Origin: Tetrahymena thermophila SB210
Lineage: Eukaryota > Ciliophora > Oligohymenophorea > Hymenostomatida > Tetrahymenidae
DNA: 64,000 nt
Assembly: GCF_000189635.1 (NCBI RefSeq)
Contig: NW_002476484.1
Span: 744,001 to 808,000 of the forward strand
Direction: 5' to 3'
Positions 52,301 to 63,419 of the stretch are shown here, piece by piece. The notes below the pieces were generated by a model that did not search any database, was not told where the DNA came from, and saw nothing but the letters and a program-made list of their open reading frames with translations. Position numbers and translations under genes: made by a program. Every line of letters begins with the position of its first letter. Position 1 is the first letter of the stretch.

Positions 52301-54116
52301 ATTAATAATAAAAGCAAAAGTTGAAAATAAAATGATGAGTTAAATAAACAAAGAAAGAACAAAAAAAAAAACAAGCACAATAAAAAGAAAAAGAAAAAAA
52401 AGCTTTATTGTTTTAAATTAGTTTTTATAATTTAAAATATCACAAATAAACTGTTTTTACCTAAGGTTAAGTGTCAAATTTGAGAGATTAAAGCAATTTG
52501 CTATACCAGAACCTAAGCCTGATGCACCCTTTGCAACAATTTAATTCTCACTTTTTAAATATTGAAGAAATAATATATAATTAAATAGTTAATAAGAAGG
52601 AAAAAATGAAGAAAGAATATGAAATAATAAGATAGATTAATTAATAATAAAAGCAAAAGTTGAAAATAAAATGATGAGTTAAATAAACAAAGATAGAACA
52701 AAAAAAAAAAGCAAACACAATAAAAAGAAAAAGAAAAAAGAGTTTTATTGTTTTAAATTAGTTTTTATAATTAAAAATATCACAATCCAAAACAAATAAA
52801 CTGTTTTACTAAATGTTAAGTGTTAAATTTGAGAGATTAATGCAATTTGCTAAACCAGAACCTAAGCCTGATGCACCTTCATCACCAATTTAATTTCTTC
52901 TTTTTAAATATTGAAGAAAAAATATATCATTAAATAGTTAATTAGAAGGAAAAAATGAATAAAGAATATGAAATAATATAAACACAAAAGTTGAAAATAA
53001 AATTATGAGTTAAATAAACAAAGAAAGAATAAAAAAAAAAGCAAGCACAATAAAAAGAAAAAGAAAAAAGAGCTTTATTGTTTTAAATTAGTTTTAATAA
53101 TTTAAAATATCACAATCCAAAACAAATAAACTGTTTTTACCTAAGGTTAAGCATCAAATTAGAGAGATTAATGCAATTTGCTAAACCAGAACCTAAGCCT
53201 GATGCACCTTTATCACCAATTTCATTCTCACTTTTTAATTATTGAAGAAAAAATATATCATTAAATAGTTAATTAGAAGGAAAAAATGAAGAAAAAATAT
53301 GAAATAATATATTAGATTAATTAATAATAAAAGCAAAAGTTGAAAATAAAATGATGAGTTAAATAAACAAAGAAAGAATAAAAAAAAAGCAAGCACAATA
53401 AAAAGAAAAAGAAAAAAGAGCTTTATTGTTTTAAATTAGTTTTTATAATTTAAAATATCACAATCCAAAACAAATAAACTGTTATTACCCAAGATCAAGA
53501 TTCAAATTTGAGAGATTAATGCAATTTGCTATACCAGAACCTAAGCCTGATGCACCCTTTGCACCAATTTCATTCTCACTTTTTAAATATTGAAGAAAAA
53601 ATATATCATTAAATAGTTAATTAGAAGGAAAAAATAAAGAAAGAATATGAAATAATATGATAGATTAATTCATAATAAAAGCAAAAGTTGAAAATAAAAT
53701 GATGAGTTAAATAAACAAAGAAAGAACAAAAAAAAAAGCAAGCGCAATAAAAAGAAAAAGAAAAAAGAACTTTATTGTTTTAAATTAGTTTTTATCATTT
53801 AAAATATCAAAATCCAAAACAAATAAACTGTTTTTACTAAAGTTCAAGTGTCAAATTTGAGAGATTAATGCAATTTGTTAAACCAGAACCTAAGCCTGAT
53901 GCACCTTTATCACTAATTTAATTGTTACTTTTTAAATATTGAAGAAAAAATATATCATTAAATAGTTAATTAGAAGGAAATAATGAAGAAAGAATATGAA
54001 ATAATAAGATAGATTAATTAATAATAAAAGTAAAAGTTGAAAATAAAATGATGAGTTAAATAAACAAAGAAAGAACAAAAAAAAAAGCAAGCGCAATAAA
54101 AAGAAAAAGAAAAAGC
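49290..54116. repeat. Tandem array, 14 units of about 345 bp
   Basis: Each unit holds, on the plus strand, AGCTTTATTGTTTTAAATTAG, CAATCCAAAACAAATAAACTG, the reverse-complemented LRR exon, GAAGAAAAAATATAT, AATAGTTAATTAGAAGG and a purine-rich end with GCAAGCACAATAAAAAG. The first unit on the left is incomplete. Units 11 and 4 from the left (52980, 50570) share a deletion of the AAGATAGATTAATT block, and pairs of units share exon variants, the mark of unequal crossing-over or copying of multi-unit blocks. Introns are nearly as conserved as exons. Confidence 0.9.
49369..53927 (-). CDS. Leucine-rich-repeat gene built of 14 cassette exons (5' end not found)
   Basis: Read on the minus strand there are 14 exons: 53927-53838, 53578-53489, 53230-53141, 52899-52810, 52550-52461, 52212-52123, 51865-51776, 51516-51427, 51166-51077, 50818-50729, 50487-50398, 50137-50057, 49796-49707 and 49458-49369. 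Thirteen are 90 bp and one 81 bp. Each follows an AG acceptor (usually AAAAAG), ends before GTAAAAAC or a one-base variant, and is in the same phase, so each adds one 30-residue repeat such as ENEIGDEGASGLGSGLANC followed by INLSNLTLNL. This is the RNI-like LRR pattern of ribonuclease inhibitor and NLR proteins, with Asn, Gly-Ala and the LANC-INLSNL-L-L backbone. All 14 are free of TGA; the 81-bp exon lost three codons in frame. No start exon in matching phase was found at 53928-54260 and no other domain is attached, so it may be a gene fragment. Confidence 0.72.
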
Positions 54117-54528
54117 GAGTTTTTTAACAGGTTTTTACATTTTATAAAACTAAAATTTTAAATATTTTTTCCGAATTTTTTTTCATCCTTGGAATTCACT
54201 GTAACTCATCTTTTTTTAAATCGCCCATTTTTTTTAGGCGTGGTTAGAATAAATCTTTAAATTATTTTTTCAGGAAACTAAAAAGCTTTATTTTCAAATA
54301 CCAATATTTATTGAAATTATAGTATAATCCTAAGTAATTTTATTTTTTATTTAAAAATGTTTTATGATAAGTTAGAACATAAAAGATAAATGAAATATTT
54401 TGAAAATTGTTGCTGTCATTTATTTGAAATTTTTTTATTTTAAATTTAAATACTTTTATTGATATTATTTTAAAATTATATCTTAAATTCTCTAATTAAC
54501 TTTGTTAATAAATTAATTATTTTTTAAG
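53928..54528. other. Junction between the LRR array and hydrolase E
   Basis: Array sequence ends near 54116 with AAAAGCGAG. A 140-bp unique stretch follows, which is GC-richer in places (GGCGTGGTTAG at 54237). At about 54262 similarity to the intron of gene B begins (ATTATTTTTTCAGGAAACTAAAAAG, at 41992 in B) and continues to the exon 2 acceptor at 54528. Thus exon 1 of E and its promoter are missing and replaced by array-linked DNA. Confidence 0.65.
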
Positions 54529-55716
54529 ATTAAAAAGTCATAAAGAACGAGAACAGATTCATAAACCTCTGAAGATAAAATAGAAAAAAATTTTTTTATT
54601 AAATTAGTAGATAATATCTTAACTAGAATCAAAGATTTAGTCTTCCAAAATTATGATTCTCAGTTTTATGGATTGGATAATTAAAAAATTAATTTAGATG
54701 AGATAAAAAAATAAGGTGATCGTAGAATTATTTACAAAAATAAATAGGATTTGAAAACAGTTACTTTTTTAATATCTGGATATTTAACTTAGGACATCAA
54801 AGTCTCAATTATTTTTTTAAGTTTAGCAAATACTTAGAAAAAAGATTGTTAAGACAATTTGTTTATTTTTTTCAGATGGTCTGATAGCTCATTATTAGAT
54901 ATTGCAAATAAACTTTTTGATGAATGCTAAAAAGAACCTTCAATTTATAAATATTATTTTTTTAATTTGATAAATAATTATTTAAATGAAAATTTTAGCT
55001 AAATTGCAATAATAACTATTTATTGGTTCACAATATTACTTGAAAAATATTTGGAGTTATATCCTCTTTTATTTAACGATTTTATTAAAGAAATTAAATG
55101 TAAACTTGATATAATGATTTAAAAATTTTAAGAGGTTTACGAACAGGCTAAAAATAGTGGTGCGGTTTTAGCTAAATGTATAAACAAACTAGATTTAATG
55201 GGAAGTTTAAATATAGATTTTATGGGTCACAGTTTAGGAACTGTAGTAGTTGCCTATGCTTTGAAGAAAATATCTATTTCTGCTAGATATTTAATGCTTT
55301 TTGGAGGAGCTGCAACAACACAAGAAATTGAAGACTATTAGCACACGTTTTAAAAGTGTTATAATTTCTATTCTGATCATGACAAGGTGATTTAAATATT
55401 TCTAGAATATGCAAAGCTTATTGGTGATTAAGATTTTATAGGAGTAAAATCATTTGGCTAAATAAAAGATAAATTTTTTAATTTTAATACAAAAATTGAT
55501 CACATTAATTATTTGATGAAATTTGAAGAATATTATAATACTGCAATGGCATAATTTAATAAGTCTTCTAATAGTATAGATCTTATTGAGAAACCAAATA
55601 TAATGAAAATAGGATTTGGAGGATTATTACTTTATTTATTATAAAAAAATTCTTAAAGTAATTAAGTATCTGTAATTTATCTGTTTATTCTCTACATATA
55701 CTATTTGTTTTAATGA
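54529..55716 (+). pseudogene. Hydrolase E: exon 2 only, 5'-truncated but open
   Basis: The exon is open from its acceptor to TGA at 55714 and aligns end to end with exon 2 of B (TVTFLISGYLTQ, AKNSGAVLAKCI, MGHSLGTV, RYLMLFGGAAT, NFYSDHDKV, FNFNTKIDH). The catalytic Ser is intact. The Met codon B has early in this exon is ACG here, so there is no good start, and exon 1 is gone. It could only be made if a new upstream exon or start is used. The open frame suggests the truncation is recent or that a fusion transcript exists. Confidence 0.75.
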
Positions 55717-56282
55717 TAATTTAGAATCGAGTGTATTCTAAATAAATAAATAAATGAATTGAAATCTTAAGCAACATTTTATATAATCTTTATTAATTTA
55801 TCAAAATTTCTAAATTAATTTAATGAATGTTTATTTCAAGTTTAAAAAAAATTTTTTAGATTTTATATTTATTTTTTTTTAATCTTTAAAATTACATTTA
55901 ATAAAATATAAAGATGTTTATTTAAAAATATAAAATATAGTATAGATTTAATGTTTTTGAATTAAATTAGCATAATTATAATATGTCAATCATAACACAT
56001 TTTATTATCATTTAATTTTTTTAATGATATTTATTATCTTTCACTTTATAGATTAGTTTAATTCTTTCCTCTAGTGATTAATAAAGGCTTTGTATTAAGT
56101 TTGCATAATCGCTACTAAAAATTATTTCTTCTGCTGATTTAAACATATCTTCTTCGTCATAATCTTCATTCCTTTTATTTGTATAATTCATTTTTAATCT
56201 ATACCCTGACATTATCAATTATATTTATATCTAGGCTTTGGGCATGCCATTAATTTTTCTATTTTAATTTCCTCTACCTTTT
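55717..56282. other. Spacer E-F with an unrelated minus-strand ORF remnant
   Basis: After the E gene the flank matches that of B for about 140 bp. Then 55880-56270 has no counterpart between B and C. It includes a coding-looking minus-strand stretch (next entry) and breaks into hydrolase F sequence at about 56283. Confidence 0.5.
56020..56212 (-). pseudogene. Short coding-like remnant of an unknown gene
   Basis: From the ATG at 56212 the minus strand encodes MSGYRLKMNYTNKRNEDYDE and continues with a charged, normal-looking composition (SAEEIIFSSDYANLIQSLYQ, SLEERIKL) before drifting into low-complexity AT-rich translation after about 56030. No domain was recognised. It is an insertion relative to the B-C interval, so it probably came with a rearrangement. 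Confidence 0.3.
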
Positions 56283-57240
56283 TAATATCAGGCTCTTTAA
56301 CTTAGGGTCTTTAAGCCTCAGAAAACTTTTAAGCATTAACAAATACTAAGAATAAAGAATCTTAAGAAAATTTGTTTATTTTCTATTTTGTTCAGAAAGT
56401 AGAGTTTTCAAAATTTTAGAAATATTTTTAAATAACATTATGAACAATTATGAACCTTAAATTTATCAAGACTATTTAAAAGAATTGTTAGATAGTTGAT
56501 TATAGGCACGTTTTAGCTATATTGTAATAAAAGGTATTTATTGGTTGTTAGAATTAATTACTCAACACATGCATCAAATAAGTTGGATCTTCTTTTTTTA
56601 AAAATAAATTAGAACATTTAAAACAATACTTGATTCAACAATTAAAGATTTTTAAGTTGCTTATGAATAGGCTAAAAATGGTGGCGCAATTTTAGCTGAA
56701 ATTATAAACCATCAATGATTAATGAGAAGATTAAATATTTATTTTATGGGTCACAGATTAGGAGCAGTAGTCACTGCTTATGCGATCAGAAATTTATAGA
56801 TGTCTGCTAGATATTTAATGCTTTTTGGAGTTACAACAATTACAGAAATTCAAGACTATTCCCAAAAGTTTTAAATGGGGTTTTACTTCTATTTTGAAAG
56901 CGACACAGTGGTTAAAACATGTCTAATAAAAGCAAAGGTTGTTGGCGATTAAGAATTTGTAGGAACAATTCCATTTTAGTTTAAATAATAATTTTTTCAA
57001 TTTAAATACAAAAATTCATCATCTTGATTAAATGAATAAATATTAAGAGTATTATAATCTTGCAATGGCATAATTTAAATCACCTTCTAATAAAGTAGAA
57101 TTACCTGAGAAATTAAATTTTATGAAATTAGGATAAAGACGATTATTACTTTATTTACTAGAAGATAATTCTAAAAATAATTAATTAACTGCATTTTATC
57201 TGCTTATTCTCTACATTTATTAACTATTTTAATGATAGTT
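56283..57240 (+). pseudogene. Hydrolase F: decayed exon-2 fragment, sister of C
   Basis: Similar to exon 2 of A and D from the first beta strand onward (TTTTTAATATCAGGC) to the C-terminal hydrophobic end. It carries the same disabling changes as C: AGTTGATTATAGG with a TGA at about 56497 and CAATGATTAATGAG near 56713, plus the same short deletion before ACAACAATTAC. The elbow reads GHRLG, so even the nucleophile is lost. It extends about 320 bp further 5' than C. Confidence 0.8.
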
Positions 57241-59438
57241 TAGAATTGAAGGATCGATAGTGAGTTTTTTAGATAGTTAGTTTAGGTATATTTTTCTTGT
57301 TAACCTTCTTTATTTAATATAGTCTAAATATAGAGTTTGTTGGGTGAGTTTTTTACTATTTATAATGAGAAGAAAGATATATAGAGGTAGAAAAGAAGTT
57401 TTAAATTGTTAATTTAAGCTTTAAATTAATCTAATATCTTAAATTAAATCTTTTAAATCTTTATTAATTTTTTACATATTCTTTCTTCATAAAAAGTCAG
57501 TTCAATTTTTAAAATATATTTTTTAAATTCATTTTATTTGAAAAAAATATTAAACTAAAAAATTGAAAATATTGAGTTGGAATTTTATTTTATAATTTTT
57601 TAAGAAAATGTAATAAAATTTAATTTTTATAAATATCATACAGATGTTTCACCCCGAGTATCTCGCAGTTTTTATTAATATTTTGATTTATTTTATTAAA
57701 ACAAATCAAAATATAAAGAAAATAAATACAAAGGATACTCCTAAAAAATATCTGTATTTGTTTATTAATTTTAAATTATTTAAGAGTTAATTAACTCTTA
57801 AACACTAATTTATAAGCTATTTTTTAATTGAAAATTAATTATTAATAAAAACTCAACGTCACAACTTTTTGAGTCTTAAATTAAAATATTCAAATGATTA
57901 ATTAACATTTCATATTTTATTTGATGACTCAACATTAATGATACGTTTTTATGACATCAATAACTCGATTTCGAATTTAAGAAATTAAATCGTAGTATTT
58001 ATAATATTTAATATGTGATGTAATATAAAATAGCTTAATAGTTAAGCTGTATATTCGACTAATGACAAAATAATAGTTTTTAAAATATTTATCTATTTTC
58101 TAAAAATTTTATTTTTAGTTTATCCTTGAAGTAAGATCTCGACATTTTCTAAATTTATACTTACACTTATTTGAATGGTAAAAATTAGTTATTATTTTTT
58201 AAAATGTATATGGTGAATACTTTTCTTGTTAGATTTATGATTAAAGTAAAATGATAAAAATAATATCTGATAATCTAAAGACATGTTATAGCAAAATTAT
58301 TTAGAATAATCAATAAATTTAATTAAAATGAAAGCTCATTTAATAAAATTTTTTCCTTAAAATTACTTTATATTCTTCGATATTTATCTCTAAAAAATGA
58401 AAAATCAGATATTTGAAGCTGAAAATCTTAAAAATTAAAAGGCAAATATATATAGTGTTTTAGTAAATATCCTTTTTCATATTTGTTAATTTTGCTTTAA
58501 AAGATAGGATTTATTTTGCTTTATTTTTCTAGATTATCAAGGTACTTAAGTTTGATTATTAGATTAAGTTATGTAGTTCATATAGACTTTAAAGAATAAA
58601 CAGCTCTTACCAACTTCGTTATTAAAAAATACTAAAATAAAATCAAAATGGATTTGCTTAAATATTGAAATCCTAAAAATTAAGAGCTAATTGTCCTTAT
58701 GGATTGAGTAAAATGAGTTATGTTATATTTATTTATTTAGCTTTCCAATTTAATACTATTTTATAAATTACCAACACATTAAAATTTGAATATTAGATTA
58801 AAATAAATAAGTAGCTCATTTAGATTTAAAAAAAAACAGATATTACCAATTTCACTTTAAAAAAAACCAAAGTAAAATAGAAAAGGAATAGTTTATTTAT
58901 TGAGATGGTATAAAATATTCCTTAGTAATCCAAATTTTAGTGGGCAATATAATAAATAACCAAAATAGAAATCTATTATTATAAGTTAAAAATTGTATTT
59001 AATACAGACTAATACAAATTTTAATGTCAAAATTTATTATTCATGTATGATATAATAACAAAATTTAAAAATCTGGGCAAAATTAATCAGAAGATGACAT
59101 AGTGAAATCATAAGAAACACAACGTCAGCATCTTAATTCAATTTAAAGTACTCATATACTAGATAGTATATCAATTAATGATTCATTATCATACACTAAC
59201 GAAGCAATCAATTATTACTTTTAATGTTAAATATCTTATTTACTGATCTCTCCTTAGGATTTTAGTATTCAAAGGTCTGGTATTTATCTACATTTTTGTT
59301 TGGTTAAAATAATAATGTCCAATATATTAAAATAACCAACAATAAATAGTACCATCTAAAACAACCAAAAAAGTATAATATAATAATAAAAAACTAAAAT
59401 TTAAAACTACAAAAAAAAAAAGAAAAAAAGAAAAAAAA
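57241..59438. promoter_or_regulatory. 5' flank of hydrolase G
   Basis: Duplicate of the flank of D. A ~175-bp segment at about 57249-57425 (GGATCGATAGTGAG to AATTTAAGC) has no counterpart after C and looks like an insertion. The rest follows D, including the inverted repeat at 57638 and the conserved purine-rich leader. Confidence 0.5.
57638..57757. mobile_element. MITE-like inverted repeat, copy 2
   Basis: Same element as 44674-44790, with the outer end ATACAGATGTTTCACC on the left arm and a damaged right arm (GGATACTCCTAAAAAATATC). It sits at the homologous place of the duplicated block, so it was copied with the block rather than inserted anew. Confidence 0.5.
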
Positions 59439-61482
59439 ATGATAAGTTTTCTTCTCTCAACATTAACAGAAGACTAAAATTATTTTTCAGATTTGAAAAT
59501 TTATGAAAAATTCCCTTATTTAAAAGAAGAAAAATCAATATTTAATGAATAAGTTTAACAGCTTTGCCATTAATATTCTGATAAAATATATGAAGAGGAG
59601 TAAGTTTAACTTTAGACTGGTAATTTTAACTTAGACTGCCTAGGAAGCCATTTAACTTAATCAATTAATTCAACTGATTAAACTAGATTGTAATAATAAT
59701 ATCTTGGATTTCCTAGATTTAAGCAAATAGAATAAAAAACTGACTCTACGAATGCGGATAATACATTTGAAAACTAATAAGACAAAAGCCTTAATCTTAA
59801 CTCATAAGAGCTGATTGATTCACCAGATAGATATAATGGCAGAGTGTATGAAGGTGAAGATGCTTAACATTCTTTAAATAATTCTTAAGAGTAAAACTAA
59901 TTAGATTATCTAAATGAAAGAGTAACGCTCAATTTTATATACCTTAAATCATTCCTTATTTTTTCTTTTATTCCTTTAAAATTGATTTAGAAAAATTTTA
60001 AACTTGATTTTTGCATTTAAAAATTTATTGAGATTAAAATGAAATATTTTGATAATAATTGGTATATCTTTTAATTTATTTAAAGATAGTCATATAAAAT
60101 ATTATCTTACAAGTTATTTCTTAAAATATCTATTAATTCTGTTAATAAATTTATCATTTTTTAAGTGTAAAAGATCAAAGAGAACACAAATTAATCCTGA
60201 ATAAATGGAACAAGTAATAAAACATAGATTTTTAAATTCTCTATATTTAACTATATTAATAAATTAATCGTTTTTTAAGATTAAAAGGTCACAGATAAGT
60301 GGAAATGAGCAAGAATTAACTGAAGAAACTAAAGGCATAATAAAAGAAGGAATTCTAAGTTCACTATAATAAATTGTGTCAACTAAATTGTAAGGTTTTT
60401 TAATATCAAATAAAAATCCTATGTTTTATGGTTTAGATGATTGTTTAATTGATCTAAACTAGATAAAATAAGGATACGATGGTAGAATTACTTACAAAAA
60501 TAAACAACAATTGTAAACAGTTACCTTTTTAATATCTGGCTATTTAACTTAGGATCTTAAAGCCTCAGAAAACTTTTAAATATTAACTAATACTAAGAAT
60601 AAAGAATCTTAAGAAAATTTGTTTATTTTCTACAAATGGTCAGACAGTAGACTTTTCAAAATTTTAGATAAATTTTTAAATAATATTATGCACAATTATG
60701 AACCTGAAATTTATCAAGACTATTTAAAAGAATTGTTAGATAGTTGTTTATAGGCTTGTTTTAACGATGTTATAATAAAAGGCATTTATTGGCTGTTAGA
60801 GTTACTCAATATGTGCATCAAATAAGTCGGACCATCTTTCTTTTTAAATTAAGTTAGAGTACTTAAAACATTTCTTGATACAACAATTGAAGACTTTTAA
60901 GTTGCTTATGAATAGGCTAAAAATGGTGGCACAATTTTAGCTGAAAATATAAACAATCTAAAATTAATGAGAAAATTAAATATAGATTTTATGGGTCACA
61001 GCTTAGGAGCAGTAGTCACTGCTTATGCGGTGAAAAATTTATCAATGTCTGCTAGATATTTAATGCTTTTTGGAGGAGTTGCAACAGTCAAAGAAATTCA
61101 AGACTATTCCAAAAAGTTTTAAATGTGCTATAACTTCTATTCTGAAAACGACACTGTGGTTAAAACAGGTCTAGTAAAAGCAAAGGTCGTTGGCGATCAA
61201 AAATTTGTAGGAACAATACCATTTAGTTTTAATAATCAAATTTTCAATTTAAATACAAAAATTGATCATCTTGATTATATGAATAAATATTAAGAGTATT
61301 ATAATCTTGCAATGGAGTAATTTAAATCACCTTCTAATAGATTAGACTAACCTGAGAAAATAAATTTCATGAAATTTGGATTAGGAGAATTATTACTTTA
61401 TTTATTACAAGATAAACCTAAAGATAAATAAGTATCTATATTTTATCTGTTTGTTCTCTACATTTATTAATTATTTTTATGA
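59439..61482 (+). CDS. Hydrolase G: near-identical twin of D
   Basis: Three exons, 59439-59921, 60166-60213 and 60280-61482, with exactly the exon lengths of D; 577 codons plus TGA. The sequence differs from D at only scattered positions. All motifs are intact: KIYEKFPYLKEE, TVTFLISGYLTQ, MGHSLGAV with the Ser nucleophile, NFYSENDTV, FNLNTKIDHLDYM and the hydrophobic C-terminus. Together with the duplicated flanks this shows a recent copy of a multi-kilobase block. Confidence 0.82.
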
Positions 61483-63419
61483 TAGTTTAGTTTAGAATTG
61501 AGTATTCTAAATTAAATTAATCTTATTTCTTAAATTAAATCTTTTAAATCTTTATTAATTTTTTACATACATACATCTATTTTCATAAAAAGTTATTTCA
61601 ATTTTAAAACAAATTTTTTGATTCTTTCTATTTAAAATATTAAATAATTTAAAAATATAAATTGTGTTAGAACTTTACCTTATCATTTTTTAAAAAAAAT
61701 TATTAAATTTTAATTAATTATAAGCCATATATTTTTTATAAATACAACACCACCCTATAAGCTTTAGGACAATATTATTTATCCAGCAGTTTTTCAACTG
61801 CCTTTTGGGTGGGGAGATTTTTCCAATTTACTTTTTGGAAAAAATTTAGAATTAAATTCTTTTTAATAAATTAATTTAATATAATTAATACAAGTTAAAT
61901 CTTAAATTTCCTTTTTATAATTTTGCTATATTTGAGAGAATAATGAAATTTTAAAAAATAAATACCTATGTTTCTTTAATTTGAATTTATTAATTATAAG
62001 AGTTGTAAGATACACAATTTATAAAAAAATGATTTGACTGGTAGTTTAGTTATCTTTAATTTAAATCTGTTTGTATCATTTTTGCTTTCTTATCCATATT
62101 AAAAAGAAAAATTAGCTAATTGCCTTAAATATTTTAAGACATCCTAGCTAAATATTCATTCAAGCTAAATATAATATATTTGTAATATATATTTCTTTTA
62201 CAAGATTAATTTGCTTTACTTTTATATATTACGGATGAGCGTTACCGTGGCAATTGCGTTTAGGTATAAAAGTTTTATTCATACAAAAAACTAAACAACT
62301 TGTAATAACTTTAGTTTTTAAAAATTCCTTAGTAAAATAGAATAATATAAATATAAAAATAATGAAAAATAGACTATTATAATCCAAATTATTATGGGTA
62401 ATAAAACAATTTATAGAAAATTTAATCTAGAGATAAAGTAAAAATAGGTTAAAGGTACATACATAAATATTGACTAATCACAATTCAAAATTGAAATAAA
62501 ATTTATTGTTGTTAATTTATTTTCAAAATAAAAAAGATAATCATCCTAATAAATGTAATCAAAATTTAAAAATTTCAAATAGAAAGAAACGCAAATTAAG
62601 AATCTGACTAAAACAAAGTTTTTATTTTTTCTATATTTTCACAATCAATCAATCATTATTAAAATACTAACTAAGCTAATATTTGTATTATAACTGAACA
62701 ACTCATATCTTAGTAAGTAATTCTTATTAAGTTTTGAATATTAAAAAAGAGGTTCTCCATTATTCTAGATAAATTTAATTCTAAATATAGAAAACCTAGC
62801 ATTAAATACTTCTTTCAAATACAGTTATTAGTTAATAACAATAAAATTAAAGTAAAAATAATTCAAAAAAATAAAATGGTAGATTATCTAATAAAGTTAA
62901 TAGAAGAAGAAGAATTTTAAAATTAAGACATTTACAAATGATTTCATTTTTTAAAAGAGGAATAAAAAACATTTATTTCATAGGTAAAATCATTTTGCTT
63001 AAAGTAAATTGAAAATAAATTAGAAAATCGGTTAAGTTATTTATTTTCTATCAAAATAAAATAGAAAAAAGATTATGTTTAGAATAAAACTCCTTTATTA
63101 TGAAAAAAGTTAATAAGCTTTTTATTTAAAATTGTTTGGCATACGTTATTATAATCAATTAATGATTGATTATTAAGACACTTACCAAACAAAAAATTAT
63201 TTAAAATTGAATAAATAAACACCTTATCTGGTAATATCTCTATTTATGATTTGAGAATTCAAAATAAGATGAATATCTATCTTAATTTCAGTATAGAAGA
63301 ACTTTCTACAATCAATCATAATTCAAAAATCAATTATTAATAACTCTATCAATATCATTAAAATAAATATAATTTAATAAATAGTTAAATAAGAATAATT
63401 ACAAATAAAAAAAAAGAAA
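61483..63419. other. Spacer between hydrolases G and H
   Basis: Counterpart of the A-B spacer. It has a GC-richer patch at 62230-62260 (ACGGATGAGCGTTACCGTGG), a palindromic AATCAATTAATGATTGATT at about 63151, and an exon 1 relic at 62877-63010. No intact gene. Confidence 0.5.
62877..63010 (+). pseudogene. Relic of hydrolase exon 1 upstream of H
   Basis: Begins with an ATG and MVDYLIKLIEEEEF, like the acidic start of subfamily B/H exon 1, then DIYK and a TGA where the family has IYEKFP. After the stop, FHFLKEE-like sequence is still recognisable in another frame. It is clearly a broken exon 1 with no exon 2 behind it. Confidence 0.55.

Noticed and set aside
54130-54230. Possible LRR start exon beginning at ATG near 54190 or 54222
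   Set aside because: The frame from near 54190 reaches its donor in phase 0, while the LRR exons need phase 2. The frame from near 54222 only works with a ten-residue exon and a weak donor, so no start was assigned.
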